In this document: piece after piece, positions 6,188 to 12,798 of the stretch | Numbering within the stretch: the stretch's first letter is position 1 | Layout: each line of letters opens with the position of its first letter | Origin: Saprospirales bacterium | Lineage (GTDB): Bacteria > Bacteroidota > Bacteroidia > Chitinophagales > Saprospiraceae | Direction of reading: 5' to 3' | Assembly: GCA_024642645.1 (NCBI GenBank) | Contig: JAHEAS010000003.1 | Span: 1-20,125, forward strand | Length of the DNA stretch: 20,125 nt | Notes under the pieces: model-generated | Told to the model about the DNA's origin: nothing | The model's database searches: none | The model's input: only the letters and a program-made list of their open reading frames with translations | Position numbers and translations under genes: made by a program

Positions 6188-8143
6188 ATGGCATTCGATT
6201 ATAAGACCCCCGGTGTTTATGTGGAGGAAATTTCCAAATTTCCGCCCTCGATTGCAGCCGTTGAGACGGCTATCCCCGCTTTCATCGGGTACACGGAGAA
6301 AGCCCAAAAAGTATCCCCTGGCGACCGTTTGAACAAGCCGACAAAAATTGGTTCTATTGCCGAATATGCGGAAATCTTCGGAGGCGGGGCAAAGCCAACC
6401 GTTGGCAATGTGACGCTAGACGATTTCAATAATTTCAAGTCTGCAACTTTGGCCAACCAATTTTACCTCTATGACAGCCTCCGGCTGTTCTATGCCAATG
6501 GCGGGGGAGATTGTTATATTGTTTCAGTAGCGACTTACGACATTGCTGCCTTCACAGCCAGCGAGTTCACAGACCCCGGTAAGGGCATCATGGCTTTGGA
6601 AACGGTGGACGAGCCAACCATTTTGGTGTGCCCTGACAACTCTCTTTTGACCACAGGTAATCATTTTTATGATGTTTATCAAGAAGCCCTAAAACAATGC
6701 GGAAACCTGATGGATAGGGTCGGGCTTTTTGACGTCAAGGAAAATGATGCGCTGGGTGCTGACTTCAGGTCAGGAATTGGCATCAACAACCTGCGCTACG
6801 GTTCCGTTTACTCACCGTGGTTAGTGGTGAATATGCCTAAAAATATCCGCTATCGGGATTTTAGAACTGTTATTTTCAGGGAAACAGTAGCTACTACGCT
6901 GGCTAGCCTTACCACAGATGCAGCGATTCAAGCTCAGATTGCTAGCTTCGAACAAGTGATAACCGATGGAGACTTGATTACTGCCGCAACCACCTTGTTG
7001 AAGGGTGGTTCTCCCTCTTTCCGACAGCATTTCGATGCATTGGATACCGCTTATAAAGCAGCAAAAACTACTTCCAACGCTCAAAACTTGGTCAATTACC
7101 TATTTGATTTTGCTCGCCAATTGGAAATACTTATTGGAGAAGCAGGTGGCTTCTTGACCAATGCCGGGTTCAAAGCAGATATGATAGCGTTGGTGACTTC
7201 CACCTGGAAGGGGATTTACAACACATTAATCAGCCACGACAAGGAAATGGCAACCAAAATTGGCTCCTATTCGGCCCGTTTTAGTTTGCTTCCTGTTCCT
7301 TCAAATCCAGCATGGGGAGGAATCTTTTCAGGCTCAGCACCAGCAGATTCCAGCGTCATCACACTTCCCAATACTGACCCCATCGCAGCCAGGCTGGACC
7401 AGATTATGCCATCTATTCGTACCATTTTTGAGAGCATAAATGCTACTTGGCTAGGAAGCGTAGCTGGAGCTATATCAAAACTGGAAAACGACAAGCACAA
7501 CGGGCTGCTCCAATCTTCTTCAATTTACAAGACTATTATTACCGGCATACAGAACACCAATACGAGTATGCCACCATCAGGAGCAGTGGCTGGTATTTAT
7601 GCATTTGTTGACCGCACGAGAGGCGTCTGGAAAGCACCTGCAAATGTCAGCTTGAGCAATGTGATAGGGCCAAAAGATACCTTCACTTCCTCCCAACTGG
7701 ATGCACTTAATGTGGATGTAAACGCAGGCAAGTCAGTCAATGCTATCCGTTCGTTCACAGGCAAAGGCACCTTGATTTTTGGTGCCAGGACGCTGGCTGG
7801 CAACGACAATGAATGGCGCTACATCTCCGTCCGCCGCTTTTTTAACATGGTGGAAGAATCCACGAAAAAGGCAACAGAGCAGTTTGTCTTCGAGCCGAAT
7901 GATGCGAACACCTGGATTAAAGTGCAGGCCATGATTGAAAATTTCCTCAATTCACTTTGGCGGGTCGGTGCATTGCAGGGCGCAAAGCCTGAACATGCCT
8001 ACTACGTGGCGGTAGGTTTGGGTAAAACCATGACGCCGCTCGACATTCTCGAAGGTCGGATGATTATCGAAATCGGGATGGCTGCGGTTCGTCCTGCCGA
8101 GTTTATCATCCTGCGTTTTTCCCACAAAATGGCAGAGTCTTAA
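6188..8143 (+). CDS. Contractile tail sheath protein (single, large)
   Basis: A 651-aa sheath protein. The N-terminus FDYKTPGVYVEEISKFPPSI and the following AIPAFIGYTEKA are hallmarks of phage/eCIS sheath N-arms. The C-terminal domain (about 515-651) has the usual GARTLAGNDNEWRYISVRRF, FEPNDANTWIKVQAMIENFL, AYYVAVGLGKTMTPLD and GMAAVRPAEFIILRFSH segments that form the interlocking C-arm. Between them, about residues 231-460, lies a long Ala/Thr/Ser-rich, mainly helical-looking region absent from the short (~350-aa) Afp/PVC sheaths. Afp and PVC encode three sheath paralogues; here only one is present. The sheath contracts to drive the inner tube outward. The first tube gene follows after a 90-bp hairpin spacer. 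Confidence 0.95.
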   Translation: MAFDYKTPGVYVEEISKFPPSIAAVETAIPAFIGYTEKAQKVSPGDRLNKPTKIGSIAEYAEIFGGGAKPTVGNVTLDDFNNFKSATLANQFYLYDSLRLFYANGGGDCYIVSVATYDIAAFTASEFTDPGKGIMALETVDEPTILVCPDNSLLTTGNHFYDVYQEALKQCGNLMDRVGLFDVKENDALGADFRSGIGINNLRYGSVYSPWLVVNMPKNIRYRDFRTVIFRETVATTLASLTTDAAIQAQIASFEQVITDGDLITAATTLLKGGSPSFRQHFDALDTAYKAAKTTSNAQNLVNYLFDFARQLEILIGEAGGFLTNAGFKADMIALVTSTWKGIYNTLISHDKEMATKIGSYSARFSLLPVPSNPAWGGIFSGSAPADSSVITLPNTDPIAARLDQIMPSIRTIFESINATWLGSVAGAISKLENDKHNGLLQSSSIYKTIITGIQNTNTSMPPSGAVAGIYAFVDRTRGVWKAPANVSLSNVIGPKDTFTSSQLDALNVDVNAGKSVNAIRSFTGKGTLIFGARTLAGNDNEWRYISVRRFFNMVEESTKKATEQFVFEPNDANTWIKVQAMIENFLNSLWRVGALQGAKPEHAYYVAVGLGKTMTPLDILEGRMIIEIGMAAVRPAEFIILRFSHKMAES

Positions 8144-8155
8144 AAAGTAGATTAG

Positions 8156-8215
8156 GTTGATAAAGGTTGATGAAGTTGATATCAACCCTTATCAACTTCA
8201 TCAACCTTTATCAAC
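8156..8215 (+). repeat. Perfect 25-bp inverted repeat in the sheath-tube spacer
   Basis: Arms at 8156-8180 and 8191-8215 are exact reverse complements separated by 10 bp. Each arm is itself made of iterated GTTGATAAAG / GTTGATGAA-type units, and the centre contains the palindrome GTTGATATCAAC (8175-8186). The RNA hairpin would be very stable and ends 18 nt before the first tube ATG, without a following T-run. Likely an mRNA processing or stability element, or a repeat expanded by slippage; see related copies at 8668 and 12703. Confidence 0.85.
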
Positions 8216-8233
8216 AATTTAAAATCAAAAATC

Positions 8234-8665
8234 ATGGCTGAATATCCGCTTCCCAAGTTTCACTTCCAGGTTGACTGGGGTGGTGCAAAAATCAGTTTCA
8301 CGGAGGTCACTGGCCTGACGATGGAGCAAGAAATCATTGAATACCGCCACAGCGACAGCAAGGCATTTTCCAAAATTAAAATGCCGGGCTTGCGCAAATA
8401 CAGCAACATCACCATGAAGCGAGGCACCTTCCAGGGCGATTTCGACTACTACAACTGGCTCAGTGAAATCCAAACTGATCGGGCCAACACCCGTCGGGAC
8501 GTGGTTATCAGGCTGCTCAATGAGTCGCACGAACCCGTGGCTGCTTGGAAAGCCGAGCGTTGCTTCCCTGTCAAGGTACAGGCCAGTGACCTCAAATCCG
8601 ACGGCAACGAGGTGGCTATCGAGTCTATTGAAGTGGCCATAGAAAGCCTTAGCCTCGTCAGGTAA
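8234..8665 (+). CDS. Tail tube protein, gp19 family (Pvc1-like)
   Basis: A 143-aa protein of the T4 gp19/Pvc1 tube family: PKFHFQVDWGGAKISFTEVT near the start, a Thr-Met-Glu-Gln-Glu-Ile-Ile-Glu-Tyr-Arg strand, the conserved KYSNITMKRGTFQGDFDYYNW core, VVIRLLNESHEPVAAWK and the terminal ESIEVAIESL strand. These form the two-sheet tube fold that stacks as hexameric rings inside the sheath. The length is usual for main tube subunits. It lies between the sheath gene and a second tube paralogue, both separated by hairpin-bearing spacers, consistent with high-level expression of this subunit. It is the better candidate for the bulk tube protein of the two. Confidence 0.93.
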   Translation: MAEYPLPKFHFQVDWGGAKISFTEVTGLTMEQEIIEYRHSDSKAFSKIKMPGLRKYSNITMKRGTFQGDFDYYNWLSEIQTDRANTRRDVVIRLLNESHEPVAAWKAERCFPVKVQASDLKSDGNEVAIESIEVAIESLSLVR

Positions 8666-8667
8666 AG

Positions 8668-8754
8668 AGGATTGAGGGATTGAAGGTGAAAAGGATTGAA
8701 TTAACCAGTCTCCCAAGCCTTCAATCCTGTATTCCTTCAATCCGTGAATCCTTC
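8668..8754 (+). repeat. Imperfect inverted repeat of GGATTGAA units between the two tube genes
   Basis: The left half (about 8668-8700) contains AGGATTGAGGGATTGAAGG and AAGGATTGAA; the right half (about 8719-8754) contains the reverse complement units CTTCAATCC, CCTTCAATCC and GAATCCTTC. Paired segments of 9, 10 and 6 bp are separated by short mismatched stretches, giving one long imperfect hairpin that ends only 4 nt before the second tube ATG at 8759. The architecture equals that of the 8156 and 12703 elements although the unit sequence differs. Confidence 0.75.
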
Positions 8755-8758
8755 AAAA

Positions 8759-9196
8759 ATGATCACCAACTATCCACCAGTCAGCTTTTACTTCCGGGTC
8801 GAGTTTGGTATCAGCAGTAACACCAACGACGCTCGTTTCCAATCGGTCTCTGGTCTAACGGTCGAGTACGACATGGAGACTTTTAAGGAGGGGGGTGAAA
8901 ATCGATTTGAACACAAGCTCCCCGTGCGGACGAAATACACTGACCTCGTGCTGAAGCGGGGCCTATTGACCGATTCCGCTGTGGTGGACTGGTGTTTCAA
9001 GGCGTTCCGTGATAGGGAGTTCCAACCGACCGATGTGACTGTGAAGTTGCTTAACGAAAATGGCGACCCACTGAAGACTTGGAAAGTCGTTCAGGCTTGG
9101 CCTAAAAAATGGACCATCAGCGATTTCAATTCGACGGCAAACGAGGTAGCTGTCGAGACCTTGGAGCTGAGTTACCGTTATTTTGAGGTCGTTTGA
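8759..9196 (+). CDS. Tail tube protein paralogue, gp19 family (Pvc5-like)
   Basis: A 145-aa tube-fold protein related to its upstream neighbour: YPPVSFYFRVEFGISSN, QSVSGLTVEYDMETFKEGG, TKYTDLVLKRGLLTDSAVVD, VTVKLLNENGDPLKTWKV and a final VETLELSYRYFEV strand. The in-frame GTG at 8744 would add five residues, but it lies inside the hairpin repeat, whereas the ATG at 8759 directly follows it and gives the normal MITNYPP-type start; I chose the ATG. In Afp/PVC-like particles Pvc5-type paralogues form the tube layer next to the baseplate. A terminator-like hairpin overlaps its stop codon. Confidence 0.92.
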   Translation: MITNYPPVSFYFRVEFGISSNTNDARFQSVSGLTVEYDMETFKEGGENRFEHKLPVRTKYTDLVLKRGLLTDSAVVDWCFKAFRDREFQPTDVTVKLLNENGDPLKTWKVVQAWPKKWTISDFNSTANEVAVETLELSYRYFEVV

Positions 9197-9209
9197 AACG
9201 GCCTTTTTT
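9187..9209 (+). terminator. Intrinsic terminator-like hairpin overlapping the second tube gene stop
   Basis: A 7-bp stem (9187-9193 with 9197-9203, one G-U pair) has the tight loop TGA, part of the stop codon, and is followed at once by six T residues (9204-9209). This is the strongest intrinsic-terminator shape in the cluster. Its place, after the high-copy sheath and tube genes and before the low-copy baseplate genes, suggests partial termination that sets stoichiometry. Efficiency cannot be judged from sequence. Confidence 0.55.
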
Positions 9210-9227
9210 ACCTTAAAATAAAAAATA

Positions 9228-9398
9228 ATGCCGCTGGAAATCAGGGAATTGGTCATTAAAGTCAAAGTCAATGAAGGTGGCAATGCGAATGCTCCACAGG
9301 GTGGTCAAGTAGGCGAGGGAGGTGAGGATAAAAAAGCCATCATCAATGAATGCTTGGAGCAGGTCATGGATATTTTACAAAAGAAAAAAGAACGTTAA
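9228..9398 (+). CDS. DUF5908 / Pvc6-like small protein (56 aa)
   Basis: A 56-aa gene. It starts MPLEIRELVIKVKVNE, has a Gly/Asn/Gln-rich middle (GGNANAPQGGQVGEGGED) and ends in an amphipathic helix (KKAIINECLEQVMDILQKKK). This layout, a conserved Pro-x-Glu-Ile-Arg-Glu-Leu-Val-Ile-Lys start, glycine-rich linker and C-terminal Ile-x-x-Cys-x-x-x-Val helix, is that of DUF5908 proteins found beside eCIS tube and LysM genes (Afp6/Pvc6 position). Its function is unknown; it might be an assembly factor. It lies 31 bp after the tube gene and 35 bp before the LysM gene. Confidence 0.85.
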   Translation: MPLEIRELVIKVKVNEGGNANAPQGGQVGEGGEDKKAIINECLEQVMDILQKKKER

Positions 9399-9433
9399 AT
9401 AATTTGTAACCAAAAACGCAAAACGCACTTCCC

Positions 9434-10123
9434 ATGCCGAACGGAGAACTCGAAAAGATGATGATTTTCGCCTACGGCGATGCTGAAGCCTTGGAGAAAG
9501 GTGGGAAGCAACTGGATGGTTCACCCATCAAAGTCCTTATAAACCCCGAGTCGTTCACGGTGGAATACAAACTGAAGTTCTCACAGGACGACCAGGGCCA
9601 GGGCACCAGTGGGCGGCAGTTAAAATACGAGTACACTGAGCCGGAGGAAATGAACTTCGAGTTCCTTTTTGACAATACCGGAATCATTGATGGAAAGCCA
9701 AAGGAACACATCGCCGATGATATTACCGCATTCAAAAAACTACTGACGGAGTACAAGGGTGAGTCCCATGAGCCGCCGCACATTAAGCTGGCTTGGGGCA
9801 CATCGTTCCTTTTCAAGGGCAGGCTTAAACAATTGAACATCAACTACAAGCTCTTTTCGGCAGATGGTCAACCGCTCAGGGCTGTGGCAAGAGCCGTTTT
9901 CAAACAAAGCATCGAAGAAGAAAAACGGGCTGCTACCGAAAACAACAGTTCGCCCGACCTGACGCACATCCGTAAGGTGAAGGCTGGCGACACGCTACCG
10001 CTGCTATGCTTCGATATTTATGGCGAGGCAGGACGGTATCTACAGGTGGCTGAGGTCAACGGCCTATCCAATTTCAGAGAACTTAAACCGGGTATGGAAG
10101 TCTTTTTCCCTCCCATCAAATAA
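9434..10123 (+). CDS. LysM-containing tube/baseplate connector (Pvc7-like)
   Basis: A 229-aa protein with an N-terminal tube-like domain (about 10-160: KVLINPESFTVEYKLKFSQD, QLKYEYTEPEEMNFEFLFDN, PPHIKLAWGTSFLFKGRLKQ) and a C-terminal LysM module (about 177-229: HIRKVKAGDTLPLLCFDIYG through PGMEVFFPPIK). In Afp/PVC systems the homologue (Afp7/Pvc7) joins the tube to the spike-baseplate hub; the LysM part acts as a structural connector rather than a cell-wall hydrolase, as in T4 gp53. Length and domain order are normal. It lies between the DUF5908 and spike genes, exactly the expected eCIS position. Confidence 0.92.
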   Translation: MPNGELEKMMIFAYGDAEALEKGGKQLDGSPIKVLINPESFTVEYKLKFSQDDQGQGTSGRQLKYEYTEPEEMNFEFLFDNTGIIDGKPKEHIADDITAFKKLLTEYKGESHEPPHIKLAWGTSFLFKGRLKQLNINYKLFSADGQPLRAVARAVFKQSIEEEKRAATENNSSPDLTHIRKVKAGDTLPLLCFDIYGEAGRYLQVAEVNGLSNFRELKPGMEVFFPPIK

Positions 10124-10173
10124 AGCAGACATCGGCCAATAGCCAGATTTTGCCAGTAAAACAACGATAGAAA

Positions 10174-11937
10174 ATGCCTTCATCCACTTCCACTGCGGTT
10201 AATTACAATGTTGTGACGATGAAAATTCGGAGCAATGGCAGCGACTTGCCCGACACCTGTCAGGTGGTTGGAGTGGTAGTGAATACCGAATTTAACCGAA
10301 TCCCTACTGCCAGGATTGTACTGCTGGACGGTGAGGCAGCGAGCCAGGATTTTTCCGTTAGCAACAGTGATGAGCTGGTGCCGGGAGCGGAAATCGAAAT
10401 CCGTTTGGGCTACGATGCGCAGGAGGAAAGCGTGTTCAAAGGGCTGATAATCAGCCAAAACCTAAAGGTGCGTCGCAATGGCAGCTACCTTACTATCGAA
10501 TGCAAGGACAAGGCAGTGAAAGCGACACTCGACCGCAAGTTCAAGTATTTCAGGGAAGTGAAGGACAGTGATGTGATGGAAGAACTCATCGGAGCACACG
10601 GGCTGCAGGCGGATGTGGAAGCCACCAGTGTTGACCATAAGGAGTTAGTTCAGTTCGATGCCACCGACTGGGATTTTCTAATGACCCGAACCGATGCCAA
10701 CGCTATGTTTTGCACCGTGAAGGATGGAACATTAAAAATAGCCAAACTGGACCTAAGTCAATCTCCCGTTCTCTCCCTCACTTTTGGAAATAACATCCTC
10801 GAATTTGATGCGGAGATGGATGCCCGTAACCAATACAAGGCTGTGAAAGCCACCGCTTGGGATCCCGCCAATCAAGAGCTTGTCGAATCCGAGGCGAGTG
10901 AGCCGACCACTACTAACAACGGAAACTTATCTGCTTCCGACCTAGCCGATGCTATGGAAGTGGAAAGTTTTACCCTCAGCCACACTGGCCGCCTCGCTTC
11001 GCCGGAACTGCAAAGCTGGGCAGATGCCAAGCTGCTTCGTCAGCGTGTGGCCAAAATCTGTGGAAGGGTAACTTGTCAAGGTTTTGCTGGAGTAAAACCA
11101 GGCGATATCATCGAGTTACAGGGCGTAGGTGAGCGCTTCAATGGCAATGTTATCGTCTCTGCCGTTCGGCAACAGGTGGGCGATGGCAATTGGGAAACTG
11201 ACATTCAGTTTGGGGTGAAACCGGACTGGTTTTCAACGACTTACGACCTACAACAACCCAGTGCTGGGGGCTTGCTTCCACCCATCAGCGGACTTCAAAT
11301 CGGCACCGTCACCACACTGGAAGGCGACCCGGATGGAGAAGACCGCATCCAAGTACGGCTACCTATCATTAGCAAAGACGACGAGGGCATTTGGGCCCGC
11401 ATTGCTACACTGGATGCAGGTGAAAATCGGGGCACTTTTTTTCGGCCTGAAATCGGCGACGAGGTCATCGTTGGCTTTTTAAACAACGACCCCCGTCACC
11501 CTATCGTGCTGGGAATGTGCCACAGCAGTGCCAAGCCCGCTCCCGAACCACCCTCCGATGACAACCATAAAAAGGGCTATGTGACGAGGAGCGAAATGAA
11601 AATGCTTTTTGATGATGATAAAAAAATCTTCTCCATCGAAACACCCAGTGGCAACAAGTTGGAGTTGAGCGAAGATGAAAGCGGCATCAAGATGGAGGAC
11701 GAAAACGGCAATAAAATCGTGCTCAACAGCGATGGCATTTTGATAGAAAGTGCAAAAGACATCATACTCAAAGCCGCTGGCGACTTGAAAGCTGAAGGGG
11801 TTAGTGTGGAAGTAAAGGCCCAAACCGATTTTAAGGCTGAAGCCAGTGTCAGTGCTACTTTGAAAGGTAGTGCCACCGTCACCGTCGAAAGTGGTGGGCA
11901 AGCAGTCCTGAAAGGCGGAATCGTTCAAATCAATTAA
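10174..11937 (+). CDS. VgrG-like spike protein (Pvc8-like)
   Basis: A 587-aa protein in three parts. Residues 1 to about 345 resemble the gp27/phage late-control-D hub fold, with GAEIEIRLGYDAQEESVFKG and KVTCQ-like hub strands before GVKPGDIIELQGVGERFNGN. Residues about 369-452 form the gp5 OB-fold (LQIGTVTTLEGDPDGEDRIQ, then GIWARIATLDAGENRGTFF and RPEIGDEVIVGFLNNDPRHP). Residues about 475-587 are a repetitive beta-prism/needle with short Lys/Glu/Ser-Val repeats ending ESGGQAVLKGGIVQIN. No lysozyme insertion and no C-terminal effector domain is present. The trimer forms the central spike; the PAAR gene 23 bp downstream encodes its tip. Confidence 0.94.
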   Translation: MPSSTSTAVNYNVVTMKIRSNGSDLPDTCQVVGVVVNTEFNRIPTARIVLLDGEAASQDFSVSNSDELVPGAEIEIRLGYDAQEESVFKGLIISQNLKVRRNGSYLTIECKDKAVKATLDRKFKYFREVKDSDVMEELIGAHGLQADVEATSVDHKELVQFDATDWDFLMTRTDANAMFCTVKDGTLKIAKLDLSQSPVLSLTFGNNILEFDAEMDARNQYKAVKATAWDPANQELVESEASEPTTTNNGNLSASDLADAMEVESFTLSHTGRLASPELQSWADAKLLRQRVAKICGRVTCQGFAGVKPGDIIELQGVGERFNGNVIVSAVRQQVGDGNWETDIQFGVKPDWFSTTYDLQQPSAGGLLPPISGLQIGTVTTLEGDPDGEDRIQVRLPIISKDDEGIWARIATLDAGENRGTFFRPEIGDEVIVGFLNNDPRHPIVLGMCHSSAKPAPEPPSDDNHKKGYVTRSEMKMLFDDDKKIFSIETPSGNKLELSEDESGIKMEDENGNKIVLNSDGILIESAKDIILKAAGDLKAEGVSVEVKAQTDFKAEASVSATLKGSATVTVESGGQAVLKGGIVQIN

Positions 11938-11960
11938 CCCATTAACCCAATATCTCAATT

Positions 11961-12230
11961 ATGCCACCAGCAGCCAGAGTCACCGACCTCATCATCAGCG
12001 TAGCCACCCAAGGTGCGCCAATGCCAATTATTCCACCGGGTGCTCCGACTGTGCTCATAGCAGGGATGCCTGCCGCCCGTTTGGGTGATTCTTGTGGCCT
12101 TGATGCAATTGTGATGGGCTCCGCAACGGTGTTAATTGGCGGAATGCCCGCCGCCCGGATTGCTGACCCGACAGCGGCAGGAGGCATTGTAATGCCACCG
12201 GGTGCACCGACCGTGATAATTGGGGGATGA
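11961..12230 (+). CDS. PAAR-like spike tip protein (Pvc10-like), without histidine
   Basis: An 89-aa protein with the PAAR family frame: MPPAARVTDL at the start, repeated PPGAPTVLIAGMPAARLGD, GSATVLIGGMPAARIADPT and a terminal PPGAPTVIIGG. PAAR proteins fold into a small cone that sharpens the VgrG/spike tip and usually bind zinc through His and Cys residues. Here there is no His at all and only one Cys (in GDSCGLD); the usual His after the first Thr-Asp and the Thr-Ala-His-Gly-Gly His are Leu-Ile and Ala. The cone may be metal-free. No effector extension is fused. Genes on both sides (spike and gp25) confirm the assignment. Confidence 0.9.
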   Translation: MPPAARVTDLIISVATQGAPMPIIPPGAPTVLIAGMPAARLGDSCGLDAIVMGSATVLIGGMPAARIADPTAAGGIVMPPGAPTVIIGG

Positions 12231-12251
12231 TTTTTTGATAAAATAAATGAC

Positions 12252-12698
12252 ATGAACCAACAGCAGCAAACAAATTTTCTCGGTCGTGGATGGAGCTTCC
12301 CACCCACTTTTGATGTCAATGCCGGCTCGGTGAAAATGCTGGAGCGGGAAGACGATATTCGTTCCAGCCTGGAAATCTTACTGGCCACCTCTCTCGGTGA
12401 ACGGGTGATGCTGCCCGGCTACGGCTGCAATTTAGAGGAACTGCTGTTTGAGAACTTGAACACCACGACGAAGACAATCATAGCGGATAAAATCCAGTCG
12501 GCCATCCTATACCACGAACCTCGGATTGATGCAGAGAAAATCTCACTGAACACTGTGCAGGAACTGGAAGGTGTTGTGCTGATTGAGGTGAATTACCGGG
12601 TTCGTAGCACGAATTCTCGCTTCAATTTCGTCTTCCCCTTCTATCGGGAAGAAGGGACAGATGTGAACTTGGTGGCCACATTGACGGCCTTGACATAA
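12252..12698 (+). CDS. GPW/gp25 family baseplate protein (Pvc9-like)
   Basis: A 148-aa protein of the gp25 family: FLGRGWSFPPTFD near the start, the domain core with EREDDIRSSLEILLATSLGE and RVMLPGYGCNLEELLFEN (about 37-75; the family's Arg-x-Met-x-Pro-x-Tyr-Gly signature), then IQSAILYHEPRIDAEKISL and a C-terminal strand pair with NYRVRSTNSRFNFVFPFY. It occupies the inner baseplate where it starts sheath polymerisation. The gene lies 21 bp after the PAAR gene, and a 100-bp repeat-bearing spacer separates it from the Pvc11-like gene. Confidence 0.93.
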   Translation: MNQQQQTNFLGRGWSFPPTFDVNAGSVKMLEREDDIRSSLEILLATSLGERVMLPGYGCNLEELLFENLNTTTKTIIADKIQSAILYHEPRIDAEKISLNTVQELEGVVLIEVNYRVRSTNSRFNFVFPFYREEGTDVNLVATLTALT

Positions 12699-12702
12699 GC
12701 AA

Positions 12703-12790
12703 GTTGATAAGGGTTGATAAAAGTTGATGAAAGTTAAAACTGGCCCCTGCTCCCATCAACCTTTATCAACCCTGACCAACCCTTATCAAC
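12703..12790 (+). repeat. Inverted GTTGAT-iteron repeat between gp25 and Pvc11-like genes
   Basis: The left side (12703-12734) carries three GTTGATAAGG / GTTGATAAAA / GTTGATGAAA units in a row plus a partial fourth; the right side (12754-12790) carries four reverse-complement units (ATCAACCTTT, ATCAACCCTG, ACCAACCCTT, ATCAAC). The arms pair over about 30 bp with a few mismatches around a GC-rich loop (12741-12752). The hairpin ends 8 nt before the ATG at 12799. The unit is the same as in the 8156-8215 element, so the two spacers share an origin. Confidence 0.8.
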
Positions 12791-12798
12791 CATAAAAA

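Noticed and set aside
8744..8758. GTG start five codons upstream for the second tube protein
   Set aside because: It lies inside the hairpin repeat; the ATG at 8759 fits the family start better.
9434..10123. LysM protein as a peptidoglycan hydrolase or surface protein
   Set aside because: No signal peptide and no catalytic domain; domain order and neighbours match the Pvc7 connector.
11600..11937. C-terminal effector domain on the spike protein
   Set aside because: The segment is a short-repeat beta needle rich in Lys, Glu, Ser and Val and ends at the normal tip-binding position; no toxin motif is seen.
8156..12790. Iterated spacer repeats as a CRISPR array
   Set aside because: Units are 8-10 bp, contiguous and inverted, without unique spacers of constant length and without cas genes.
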